DNA of 64,000 nt from Gemmatimonadota bacterium (GTDB lineage: Bacteria > Gemmatimonadota > Gemmatimonadetes > Gemmatimonadales > Gemmatimonadaceae), in assembly GCA_003134685.1 (NCBI GenBank), contig PLCA01000002.1, forward strand, positions 545,894 through 609,893, written 5' to 3'. This document shows positions 27,659 through 35,722 of this stretch, in pieces. The translations under genes and the position numbers were made by a program. Position 1 is the first letter of the stretch. Each line of letters opens with the position of its first letter. The notes beneath the pieces are model-generated. The model searched no databases, was not told the DNA's origin, and saw only the letters and a program-made list of their open reading frames with translations.

Positions 27659-27806
27659 TCATTTCGGGCATCGCCCGATACCTGATCGTCCCCCCCACTT
27701 AGAACTTGCCGGCGTCCCCTGCTCAGAGGTTGCATCCGTGACGGCGCCCAGCACAGTCCTATCACGAAGCGAAACGCGTCCGTGCGCTCTGTTTGACGTT
27801 ACGTCG

Positions 27807-27938
27807 ATGCAGCGAATGCTCTTCGGATCGTTTCTGTTGTTTCATGGGCTGGCTCACGCCGGAATCGGTGTATGGGCGGGCGAGACCGGCCGGTGGTGGA
27901 TCGTCACCTTGCTGTGTGGCGGCTCCAGCGCCTGGTGA
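27807..27938 (+). pseudogene. Short membrane-protein remnant
   Basis: 43-aa reading with one hydrophobic helix (MLFGSFLLFHGLAHAGIGVW), which looks like the first helix of a longer small integral membrane protein. The frame stops soon after VTLLCGGSSAW and I could not find a continuation in the other frames. It may be a decayed copy or a genuine one-helix peptide. No ribosome site stands out. An upstream ATG at 27738 gives 66 aa. Confidence 0.3.
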
Positions 27939-28007
27939 GGAAAACTCTCACAAAAAAACAGCGGAACTCCGACGGACGCGGACGGCCTGAGGCTGCAGCT
28001 TCCCATC

Positions 28008-28325
28008 ATGGGATTCTACGAAGAAAGACCTCCACGTCACGGGCACCGCACTCCGTCCGAGCTGGCTGAGGACGAGATGCTCTCGGCGCTCCACGGAGAT
28101 TTCTGTGGGATGCCGGAAGCCAAGGAAGAGCCTCGACCAACGACTGAATTCGAACGCGTGCGTTTGAAGCACGTCTCGCTACTGCCGTGGGCCGACGCGC
28201 ATCCGTTCGCAGCAACATCGGTGAAGCAGCCTCCCGCTAGGGCGGGCACTGCCCCGGCTCCTGCCGAGAACCTTGCGGCGCAGACACCGAAGCCAAACGC
28301 AGCAGGAGCGAGCCATGACAACTGA
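28008..28325 (+). CDS. Hypothetical 105-aa protein, possibly coding
   Basis: Charged N-terminal half (EERPPRHGHRTPSELAEDEM, EAKEEPRPTTEFERVRL) and a Pro/Ala-rich tail. It overlaps the start of the USP gene at 28315 by 11 bases, an arrangement typical of co-translated genes. Third codon positions are moderately GC-rich, as in neighbouring genes. I do not recognise a family. The antisense reading at 28037-28321 looks like a shadow. Its being a real gene is uncertain. Confidence 0.4.
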   Translation: MGFYEERPPRHGHRTPSELAEDEMLSALHGDFCGMPEAKEEPRPTTEFERVRLKHVSLLPWADAHPFAATSVKQPPARAGTAPAPAENLAAQTPKPNAAGASHDN

Positions 28326-29277
28326 GACAGTTGAGACGCCAGTCGCCGAACTAAAGCCCTTGCCGGTCGTGCATGAGGTTCGTCACCTGTTCCGACCCGG
28401 TACTTCGTTCAAGCTCCTGCTGGCCATTGAAAACGACGACAATGCTCGAGCCGCGATTCGCGTGACCGATGCTCTCATCGCTCGAGGCGCGGTGCCGCGC
28501 GTCATTCATGCCACAGAGCTGATGACGCCGGTTGCCGGCACTCCCGACTCAATGATGTTTTTTGCGGAGGCGGTGCTGGGCGAAGAATTCCACGAGGCGC
28601 TGGCACGTTCCCTTCGCAAGCTGATTTCATCCACTGTCGGTCGAGCCCAACCGTGGCCGGTGCAAAGCGTTACCGGAGAACCATCTTTCTGCATAACGCA
28701 GGAAGCGCAAGCACAGAACTCCGAGCTTCTGGTGATGGGGATCCACCGGCACGGAGCGTTCGAGCAGGCGATCGGCGAGAATACCGCTACTCGCGTGATT
28801 GCAAAGGCAGCGGTACCTGTGCTTGGCGTGCGTCCGGCATTATCAGGATTACCGCGGCGAATCATGGTCGCCACCGACTTCGGAAACGCCAGCCGCGAAG
28901 CTGCTCACCTCGCCGCAAACCTGGCCGATCCGGGCGGTTCGGTGATCCTCGTTCACGCGAGCTTGCCAACGCCGATTGTTGAGGAGGGAGACGAGGGTGC
29001 AGCGCTCATTCAACGCGAGGGAATCGAGCATGCCTTTCTCCACCTGACCGATGAGATCAGCGAAGGCAAATCGATTCAGGTCGAAACCGTTTGCCGCACT
29101 GGCGACGCAGGAGCGCAACTGATGGCCGCGGCGGCACTCGTCTCACCCGATCTGATCGCAATAGCGAGCCAGCGACATCATCTCATCACTCGCCTGATTC
29201 TGGGAAGCGTTACTCGGAAGCTGGTGCGGGAAGGCAGTTGGTCAATGCTCATCACGCCACCTGTCGGGAGTCATTGA
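28315..29277 (+). CDS. Universal stress protein, tandem UspA domains
   Basis: 320 aa. First domain starts FKLLLAIENDDNARAAIRV, where the usual Asp-Gly-Ser loop is altered; it ends with SELLVMGIHRHGAFEQAIGENTATRVI. Second domain starts RIMVATDFGNASREAAHLA and ends DLIAIASQRHHLITRLILGSVTRKLV. The glycine-rich ATP loop is partly lost in both (the GxxGxxxxxxxxGS pattern is weak), so nucleotide binding may be reduced. ATG 28315 has AGGAG before it. Related to the N-terminal part of the USP fusion at 42204. Confidence 0.85.
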   Translation: MTTETVETPVAELKPLPVVHEVRHLFRPGTSFKLLLAIENDDNARAAIRVTDALIARGAVPRVIHATELMTPVAGTPDSMMFFAEAVLGEEFHEALARSLRKLISSTVGRAQPWPVQSVTGEPSFCITQEAQAQNSELLVMGIHRHGAFEQAIGENTATRVIAKAAVPVLGVRPALSGLPRRIMVATDFGNASREAAHLAANLADPGGSVILVHASLPTPIVEEGDEGAALIQREGIEHAFLHLTDEISEGKSIQVETVCRTGDAGAQLMAAAALVSPDLIAIASQRHHLITRLILGSVTRKLVREGSWSMLITPPVGSH

Positions 29278-29540
29278 GGGCTGAGCTTTCTCAGAGGGAG
29301 CCATCCCGAAAGAGGACGCGCCTGGTCGCCTCTGAAGTGAGCGCGTAAGCCGCCACAATTCCGCAGACGCCAGCGAGCGTGCTCTCCTTGCTTCCGGAAA
29401 TCTGGACGCCAAGTTTGCGATCAAGCTTTACTGTTATCGCAGAGAGGGAGGGCCGAACGAAAAAGTTTGAGTTCGATGTCACCGTATCGAGCGCTGTGCC
29501 AGCTGTTGCTCCAACGCCCACAGCGAAAGCCGACTCGGCG

Positions 29541-31991
29541 ATGCGTAGAGTCTCTGCGGCGGGCGATGCGGAATCGGTCGTCGCGTCGCCGCTGACTCCA
29601 GAGCTTGTGGCGAGAATGCAGCGGTACTGGCAAGCCGCCAACTATCTGACTGTCGGCCAGATCTATCTCCGGGACAACCCACTTCTCCGTGAGCCGCTTA
29701 AGGCAGGAGACGTAAAGCCGCGGCTGCTTGGACATTGGGGTACGTCGCCGGGGTTGAGCTTCATCTATGTGCACCTCAACCGACTGATCACGGAGCGAGA
29801 TGCCAACATCATTTATCTTGCTGGACCGGGGCACGGCGGGCCCGCCATCGTTGCGAACGTCTACCTCGAGGCTACCTACACCGAAGTCTATCCGGCCATT
29901 ACCCGAGATGTGGATGGTCTCAGGCGCCTCTTTCGGCAGTTCTCGACACCGGGCGGCATTCCGAGCCACGTAAGCGCACCGACACCGGGCTCGATCCATG
30001 AAGGAGGAGAGCTCGGCTACGTCCTGATGCATGCCCTCGGCGCGGTGTTCGACAATCCGGATCTCATAGCCGTAGCCGTTGTTGGAGATGGAGAAGCCGA
30101 GACCGCGCCACTGGAAGGATCGTGGAAAGGAACGAGCTTTCTGAATCCCGTTCGCGACGGCGCGGTGCTTCCGATCCTCCACCTGAACGGATATAAAATC
30201 AGCGGACCCACGGTCCTCGGGCGTGGCAGCGACGATGACGTACGGAGTCTTCTTCAGGCGCACGGCTACGACGTTCATTTCGTGGAAGGCGATGAGCCGC
30301 TCCGATTGCATCAGGAGTTTGCCGCGACTCTCGACGAATGCTACGCGCGAATTCAGCAGATTCAGATCAGCGCCCGTTCCCGATCTTCCGGCGCGATTCG
30401 AGAGCGTCCACGCTGGCCGGCGATCGTCCTCCGCACGCCGAAGGGATGGACAGGGCCGAAGATTGTGAATGGTCTTCCCGTCGAGGGCACTTTTCGCTCG
30501 CATCAGGTGCCGCTGAGCGAGGTGCCGGCTAGCGCTGAGCAGATGCGGCAGCTCGAGGAGTGGCTGCGAAGCTATGAGCCGGAGACTCTCTTTGATTCGT
30601 CGGGCGCGCTGCTGCCGGAGTTGGCGGAGATCGCACCGAAGGGTAAGCGCCGCATGGGGGCGAATCCCCATTCGAATGGCGGCAGCCTTCTCGTTCCCCT
30701 GACCGTGCCCGATTTCCGCAGTTATTCCGTTGATGTCTCCTCCCCTGGGACAATCACACGGGAGTCGACACGACAACTTGGGCAGATGGTCCGCGACATC
30801 TTCGTTGAAAACCGGCGCACGTCGAACTTTCGGCTGTTTTGTCCGGACGAGACCAACTCCAACAGACTAGGCAACGTCTTCGAGGTCGAGAAGCGATGTC
30901 TCGTCGGTCCTATTCTCGGAATCGATGATCACATCGCTCCCGATGGCCGCGTGATGGAGGTCCTGAGCGAGCACTTGTGTGAAGGATGGCTGGAGGGCTA
31001 CCTCCTCACCGGCCGTCATGGACTGTACCTGACTTACGAAGCCTTCGCCATGGTGTCGGCGTCGCAGATGGTCCAGCACACAAAGTGGTTGAAGGAAGCC
31101 TGCAGCCTCGACTGGCGGGCGCCGATCGCTTCGCTCAACATCCTGCTCACGTCCACGTGCTGGCGCAACGATCACAATGGCTTCAGCCACCAGGGACCCG
31201 GATTGATCGATGTAATTATGTCGAAGCGAGGCAGCGTCGCGCGGATCTACCTTCCGCCCGATGCCAATTCACTTCTCGCCGTCGCTGACCACTGCTTTCG
31301 CAGCCGTAACTATGTAAACCTGATTGTGATCGACAAACAGCCGCAGCTCCAGTGGCTTTCGATTGAGCAGGCAATCGCGCACGCCGCGCGTGGCGCTTCG
31401 GTGTGGGACTGGGCGGGAAACGAAAAGAGTAGTGAGCAGCCGAGTACAGGTGCTGACCGCGAGCCCGACGTAGTGCTGGCATGCGCGGGTGATACACCGA
31501 CACTGGAAACTGTCGCGGCGGCGTGGTGGCTGAGACAACTCGCGCCGGAACTTCGTGTACGGGTGGTGAATGTGGTCGACCTCATGACTCTCTTTTCACC
31601 GGGCGACCACCCGCACGGAATGAAAGACGAAGATTTCAATCGGCTGTTCACCGCCGACAAGCCGGTCGTCTTCGCATTCCACGGATATCAGTACCTGGTT
31701 CATCAGATGCTGCATCACCGGTCGCATCCAGGCCGCTTCCACGTACGGGGCTTCAAAGAGCAGGGAACCACTACCACTCCGTTCGACATGGTAGTCCTGA
31801 ACGCGATGAGCCGGTTCCATCTGGCGGCCGAAGCGATTCGGCGATCGCCATTCGAGTCAACTCACAAAGATTCCATCGGACGCCTGGAAACGATGATTAC
31901 CGATGCGGTGCGCTATTCGCGCGAACAGCTACAGGATCCTCCTGAGATTCGCGACTGGGTCTGGACACGCGAAACGGGGCGCGCGTCTTAG
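29541..31991 (+). CDS. xfp: Xylulose-5-phosphate/fructose-6-phosphate phosphoketolase
   Basis: Thiamine-diphosphate enzyme splitting xylulose-5-P or fructose-6-P with phosphate into acetyl-P plus glyceraldehyde-3-P or erythrose-4-P. From ATG 29541 it has 816 aa, close to the usual 790-830. Family motifs: LLGHWGTSPGLSFIYVHLNR, IYLAGPGHGGPA, TPGSIHEGGELGYVL, VAVVGDGEAETAPLEGSW (ThDP-binding) and ILLTSTCWRNDHNGFSHQGP. The frame stays open to a GTG at 29379, and a GTG at 29496 is another start, but no convincing ribosome site decides. The acetate kinase at 54657 would turn acetyl-P into ATP. Confidence 0.95.
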   Translation: MRRVSAAGDAESVVASPLTPELVARMQRYWQAANYLTVGQIYLRDNPLLREPLKAGDVKPRLLGHWGTSPGLSFIYVHLNRLITERDANIIYLAGPGHGGPAIVANVYLEATYTEVYPAITRDVDGLRRLFRQFSTPGGIPSHVSAPTPGSIHEGGELGYVLMHALGAVFDNPDLIAVAVVGDGEAETAPLEGSWKGTSFLNPVRDGAVLPILHLNGYKISGPTVLGRGSDDDVRSLLQAHGYDVHFVEGDEPLRLHQEFAATLDECYARIQQIQISARSRSSGAIRERPRWPAIVLRTPKGWTGPKIVNGLPVEGTFRSHQVPLSEVPASAEQMRQLEEWLRSYEPETLFDSSGALLPELAEIAPKGKRRMGANPHSNGGSLLVPLTVPDFRSYSVDVSSPGTITRESTRQLGQMVRDIFVENRRTSNFRLFCPDETNSNRLGNVFEVEKRCLVGPILGIDDHIAPDGRVMEVLSEHLCEGWLEGYLLTGRHGLYLTYEAFAMVSASQMVQHTKWLKEACSLDWRAPIASLNILLTSTCWRNDHNGFSHQGPGLIDVIMSKRGSVARIYLPPDANSLLAVADHCFRSRNYVNLIVIDKQPQLQWLSIEQAIAHAARGASVWDWAGNEKSSEQPSTGADREPDVVLACAGDTPTLETVAAAWWLRQLAPELRVRVVNVVDLMTLFSPGDHPHGMKDEDFNRLFTADKPVVFAFHGYQYLVHQMLHHRSHPGRFHVRGFKEQGTTTTPFDMVVLNAMSRFHLAAEAIRRSPFESTHKDSIGRLETMITDAVRYSREQLQDPPEIRDWVWTRETGRAS

Positions 31992-31995
31992 GTCC

Positions 31996-32036
31996 GGAAG
32001 AAATCCTCACAGGAATTCAGGAAATCCTCCCTCGTT
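31996..32036 (+). promoter_or_regulatory. Candidate regulon motif (long form)
   Basis: AATCCTCACAGGAATTCAGG then AAATCC and CTCGTT. Over 36 bases it matches the copy at 33799-33834 at about 28 positions. It ends about 70 bases before the membrane protein start at 32107. Confidence 0.6.
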
Positions 32037-32106
32037 TCCGAAGCTGGATCCGCACAGAATGACAACAGCAACCTGGGCGCACTTTGTTCAAACGCGGGAG
32101 GGGATC

Positions 32107-32556
32107 GTGTGGAAAAGACTGCATGCGATTGCCGAGTCGGTGAGGAGTCGACGCGAGCCGATGAAAACTCTGCTCGCCGCATTGTTCGGGCTGTTCGTGT
32201 CCAGCCTGTTCGCGATCTCCGGCAACTGGCTCACCATCAGGCTCGGTGGGGGGTCATACCTCAGTGAACAGTCCGCCCATGCCACCATGGTCGTGCTGAT
32301 CGCGTTCTTCTGGACAGCAGCGTCGGTCGTGCTCGGAGGCTATGTGGTGGCACGCCTGCACAACACTCGTGGTGCTGCGAGCGCCTACATCGTCCTCGAG
32401 CTGTTTTTTGGGGCGGGCATGGTGGCCGAGTTCTGGAGCTCGTGGGCCGCATGGTATGATACCGTCGCGGTGTTGTTCGTCATACCCTGTGCGCTGCTCG
32501 GTGCCAGTTTGTTGCGGCCACGCTGGCTGACGGGGAGCGCGCGCCATACTGGCTGA
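32107..32556 (+). CDS. Small integral membrane protein of unknown function
   Basis: 149 aa with four membrane helices: LLAALFGLFVSSLFAISGNW, ATMVVLIAFFWTAASVVLGG, AYIVLELFFGAGMVAEFW and TVAVLFVIPCALLGASLL. A basic N-terminal segment and Arg-containing loops. No recognised family; the pattern suggests a small inner-membrane protein whose gene is expressed with the stress set. GTG 32107 is preferred because GGGAGGGG stands close upstream; ATG 32059 is a longer option and ATG 32161 a shorter one. Confidence 0.65.
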   Translation: MWKRLHAIAESVRSRREPMKTLLAALFGLFVSSLFAISGNWLTIRLGGGSYLSEQSAHATMVVLIAFFWTAASVVLGGYVVARLHNTRGAASAYIVLELFFGAGMVAEFWSSWAAWYDTVAVLFVIPCALLGASLLRPRWLTGSARHTG

Positions 32557-32578
32557 ACCGGCGACACCATCGCAGCGG

Positions 32579-33349
32579 CTACTGAGCGGTGTAGCCGCCG
32601 TCGATCACCAGCTCCGTTCCGGTGACGAACTTTGACTCGTCCGACGCGAGGTACAGCACGCCATACGCAATATCGTCGGGCTCACCGACGTGACCGATTG
32701 GATGCAGACTGTCCAGCAGCTTGCGACCTTGCGCCGCATCGCCCTGAGATTTTAGAAAGTTCTCCACCATGGGCGTCCAGATATAGCCAGGGTGCACCGA
32801 GTTGACCCGAATATTGTACCCCGCTTTGGCGCAGTAGAGCGCCGCTGATTTCGTCAATAGGCGCACGCCGCCTTTGCTCGCGTTGTACGCGGCCAGGTTC
32901 GGATCGCCCACCAGACCCTCGATCGAGGAGAGATTCACTATCGAGCCGCTTCCATTTGTCTTCATGGTCTGGATCGCGTGCTTCGTCCCCAGAAAGACGC
33001 CCTCGAGATTGATGCTCATGAGCCACCGCCACTCGGCGAGGGTGGTGTGCTCGACGTCCTTGCTCAGTGCGACGCCCGCGTTGTTAACCAGAACGTCGAG
33101 CTTCTTGTGGCGCTCAATGACGATCCCCATGACGCGTTCCCACCCTGCCTCGTCGGCGACGTCGTGCTCGACGAAAACTGCATCGCCCCCACGGCCCCGG
33201 ATCTCCTCGGCCACAATTGACCCTTTGTTGACATCGACATCGGTCACTGTGACGGCCGCCCCTTCTTCGGCGAACTTGAGGGCGCATGCACGTCCGATTC
33301 TCAGGGCACCACCGGTTATGACCGCTGACTTGCCGCGCATCCTGTTCAT
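32579..33349 (-). CDS. Short-chain dehydrogenase/reductase
   Basis: 256 aa NAD(P)-dependent oxidoreductase. Cofactor loop is TGGALRIGRA, close to TGxxxGIG but with Leu-Arg in place of usual residues. Adjacent Asp in VTDVDVNKG favours NAD(H). Then LVNNAGVA, catalytic Ser in NLSSIEG and YNASKGG (Tyr-x3-Lys), and VNSVHPGYIWTPM. ELVIDGGYTAQ is the usual C-terminus. Substrate unknown. It stands alone on the minus strand. Confidence 0.92.
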   Translation of the reverse strand: MNRMRGKSAVITGGALRIGRACALKFAEEGAAVTVTDVDVNKGSIVAEEIRGRGGDAVFVEHDVADEAGWERVMGIVIERHKKLDVLVNNAGVALSKDVEHTTLAEWRWLMSINLEGVFLGTKHAIQTMKTNGSGSIVNLSSIEGLVGDPNLAAYNASKGGVRLLTKSAALYCAKAGYNIRVNSVHPGYIWTPMVENFLKSQGDAAQGRKLLDSLHPIGHVGEPDDIAYGVLYLASDESKFVTGTELVIDGGYTAQ

Positions 33350-33683
33350 TTCGTCTCCTGCCGAGGCCGAAGAAAACTAGAGCCCCCGCTCAGTGGTTTC
33401 CCACTTTGCGGAGGCTCCGCTTCTGCTGGCGGTCGCCGATCCGGTTCGTTTCCGTGCTTTCACGCACAGTCGGCTCGACAACCTTGCCCTCGTCGGACGG
33501 GCGACTCAGGTGCCCCGGTGATCCCGGAGCTTTGATTGTGTCCAGCAACCTCACAATCTGTGCGACGGCTTCGAACTTCCATCGCGCTGCCCTCCGCCGG
33601 CGTCCCGGGAGAGAACCCGTTCACACAATTCCGTCTTGTGAACACGAATGCAAAATAGCGCGGCCACGCCATCGCGGGCGTAG

Positions 33684-33718
33684 GCAAATCCCTGAATTTT
33701 CTTGGAGGTTTTCCCTGC
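33684..33718 (-). promoter_or_regulatory. Candidate regulon motif, minus-strand copy
   Basis: Minus strand GCAGGGAAAACCTCCA, then AAAATTCAGGGATTTGCC. It lies in the 594-base gap 33350-33943, which shows no convincing gene. It points towards the SDR gene, whose start is about 335 bases away. Confidence 0.5.
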
Positions 33719-33790
33719 TCACGTGAATGGACAGCAGCGGTAGCCGCGCGCCGCTCACTCCGTTGGCAGTCCCTCGGCTTGCGCCGATAA

Positions 33791-33834
33791 ATACAGGGGA
33801 ATCCTCACGCAAGTTCAGGCAATCCTTTCTCGTT
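33791..33834 (+). promoter_or_regulatory. Candidate regulon motif upstream of the CBS gene
   Basis: ACAGGGGAATCCTCAC, GCAAGTTCAGGC and AATCC. It ends about 110 bases before the CBS protein start at 33944 and is divergent to the copy at 33684, about 75 bases away. Confidence 0.6.
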
Positions 33835-33943
33835 CAGGGGAGCGAATCGGATCAGACTATTGGATGGAAGCTGCCACCACCAGCAGGCGGCCGTCGGCGA
33901 GTGGGCACCTGAACGCTTCATCGCGCCGCTCAAGGGAGGACCG

Positions 33944-34396
33944 ATGCTAAGGCTAAGAGACATCATGACGCGGAACGTGATCAGCGCCACGCCCGACATG
34001 ACGATTCGCGATGCTATGGAGCTGTTGTCGGCGCGGCACGTGAGCGGCGCGCCGGTCGTCGACCGAGGAAAGGTTGTCGGAATCTTCTCGGCAACCGATA
34101 TCCTTGCGCTTCTCGCGGATCTCAACGATACGACTCCCTCCCTCACCTTCAGGCGTCGAAGGGGACGCACGGCACCCCTCGAGGATGTAACTGTCGACGA
34201 GGTAATGACTCGGAAGGTTCAGTCGCTTCCACCTGATTGTTCTGTCGACGAAGCGGCCGCCTTAATGGGGAAAAAGCAAATCCATCGGGTGCTGGTGATG
34301 CTGGGAGATGCCTTGCTCGGAATCGTAACCACGTCCGACGTGGCGAAGGCTGTCGCTGAACACAGGATCAGAAGTCGTACGTACGTCTTCGGGTAG
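33944..34396 (+). CDS. CBS-pair domain protein
   Basis: 150 aa, made up of just two CBS domains. The first has LRDIMTRNVISATPDMTIRDAMELL and HVSGAPVVDRGKVVGIFSATDIL; the second has TVDEVMTRKVQSLPPDCSVDEAAALM and HRVLVMLGDALLGIVTTSDV. Such proteins bind adenine nucleotides or other ligands and signal energy state. The stand-alone CBS-pair form resembles mycobacterial Hrp1 (Rv2626c), a DosR-regulon member; that is a likeness of architecture, not proven orthology. ATG 33944 follows GGGAGG. The lipoprotein gene follows 30 bases on, so they are co-transcribed. Confidence 0.92.
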   Translation: MLRLRDIMTRNVISATPDMTIRDAMELLSARHVSGAPVVDRGKVVGIFSATDILALLADLNDTTPSLTFRRRRGRTAPLEDVTVDEVMTRKVQSLPPDCSVDEAAALMGKKQIHRVLVMLGDALLGIVTTSDVAKAVAEHRIRSRTYVFG

Positions 34397-34426
34397 CTGA
34401 GAGTCTGGTAGACTCGGGAGGAGCAA

Positions 34427-34951
34427 ATGAGAGGGACAACTTTTGCAATCGCCGCAGCCAGTGCTTCTGTGTTGGCTCTTGGGTGTGTCCTGCGGACGGC
34501 GAAAACAGAGGTGAGCGCCGACGACTTTGACCTGGCCCCGCTCGCGGGTAAGTGGATTGGCGAATACACCAGCCAGGAGAGTGGCAGGACCGGAGATGTG
34601 TCATTTGTCCTGCGCGCCGGCGAGGTTGCGGCCTCTGGGCGCATCGAAATGATCGCGCGCGAATCGGAGAATGCGTCTATTGCCGCCTATCGGCCGATGG
34701 TGAATGGCAGTCTGGGTGTTCCCGTGAAGCAGCCTCTGACCATTCACTTCGTCAGAAAGGAAGGCAACACGGTCATCGGACTGCTCGATCCCTACATCGA
34801 TCCGGATTGTGCGTGCAAGGTGACGACGACATTCCAGGGCGCATTCGTTGACTCTCGCACGATCGAGGGGACTTTCAACACCTTCAGTGCTGAGCTGTCG
34901 CACATTTCTAATGGCGGCCGATGGAAGGTGACGAGGACGAAGCATTTGTAA
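34427..34951 (+). CDS. Small lipoprotein, paralogue B
   Basis: 174 aa with a clean lipobox LALGC after a hydrophobic signal. Shares with the gene at 18044: VSADDFDLAPLAGKWIGEYTS, IHFVRKEG, DPDCACKVTTTFQGAF, TIEGTFNT and WKVTRTKHL. The DPDCAC motif contains two cysteines that may pair. Function unknown; I infer an envelope role because both have lipid anchors. ATG 34427 follows GGGAGGAGCAA. Paired with the CBS protein. Confidence 0.85.
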   Translation: MRGTTFAIAAASASVLALGCVLRTAKTEVSADDFDLAPLAGKWIGEYTSQESGRTGDVSFVLRAGEVAASGRIEMIARESENASIAAYRPMVNGSLGVPVKQPLTIHFVRKEGNTVIGLLDPYIDPDCACKVTTTFQGAFVDSRTIEGTFNTFSAELSHISNGGRWKVTRTKHL

Positions 34952-34992
34952 CTACGGTCAGAGCTAGTAGTAGCAGACCCCCAAATTTGACG

Positions 34993-35700
34993 CTAGCCCG
35001 CGCTGGAGTACGTGCGCATTTGTGCATGCGTGTCGACCAGATACTCCGTGAACCACTTCTGTGCTAGATCGGATACCTTCTCGAGCGCTCCGATCTCCTC
35101 GAAGAGATGCCCCGCACGTGGCACAATCTCGAGGCGGGCCATGCAGCGGAGCCTGCGGAGCGCTTCGTGGTTGAGGCCGATTACGATTGTATCGGCACCC
35201 CCGACAATGAGTAGCGTCGGCGCGCGCAAATCCTCCAGCGCACTCCCGGCAAGGTCGGGCCTTCCGCCTCGCGAAACGACCGCGCCCACCAGCTCTGGAA
35301 GGGCGGCGGCAGCGACAATCGCGGCCGCGGCTCCCGTGCTGGCGCCAAAGTAGCCGACGGGCAGCCCGTCTAGGCCGCGCTGTCCGACTGCCCAATTAGT
35401 TACCGTGGCAAGGCGCACTGAAAGCATCTCGATGTCGAATCGCAAATGCCGAGTGAGGGCTTCCGCCCGCTCCTCCTCTCGCGTGAGCAGATCCAGAAGC
35501 AGCGTCGCAAAACCCGCATACTGGAGTTTCCGAGCTACCACCCTGTTTCTCTGGCTGAATCTGCTGCTGCCGCTGCCATGCGCGAAAAGCACCACACCTT
35601 TGGCATCAACAGGGACAGAAAGATCCGCTTCCAGAGTTGTCCCCTCAAATGGTATGCGAGCGGGACGCTCTTCTACTCGCCTCTCCTTTTCGTTCGTCAT
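34993..35700 (-). CDS. Alpha/beta-hydrolase (dienelactone-hydrolase-like)
   Basis: 235-aa hydrolase. Nucleophile elbow GASTGA with Ser at about 114, HGSGSSR at the oxyanion side, GGADTIV for the acid and RAGHLFEE for the His. The family (often annotated as phosphoribosyltransferase-linked hydrolase) is commonly fused or next to the PRT gene present here at 37078. ATG 35700 follows AGGAGG. Its start overlaps nothing, and it follows the erythromycin-esterase gene by 23 bases. Confidence 0.85.
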   Translation of the reverse strand: MTNEKERRVEERPARIPFEGTTLEADLSVPVDAKGVVLFAHGSGSSRFSQRNRVVARKLQYAGFATLLLDLLTREEERAEALTRHLRFDIEMLSVRLATVTNWAVGQRGLDGLPVGYFGASTGAAAAIVAAAALPELVGAVVSRGGRPDLAGSALEDLRAPTLLIVGGADTIVIGLNHEALRRLRCMARLEIVPRAGHLFEEIGALEKVSDLAQKWFTEYLVDTHAQMRTYSSAG

Positions 35701-35722
35701 CTGAACCTCCTCTCGAGGCTCG

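Noticed and set aside
29421..30776. 451-aa minus-strand reading
   Set aside because: Antisense to phosphoketolase, no motif of its own.
33460..33687. 75-aa minus-strand ORF in the large gap
   Set aside because: Codon use and sequence look random and no ribosome site is present; I treat the gap as regulatory.
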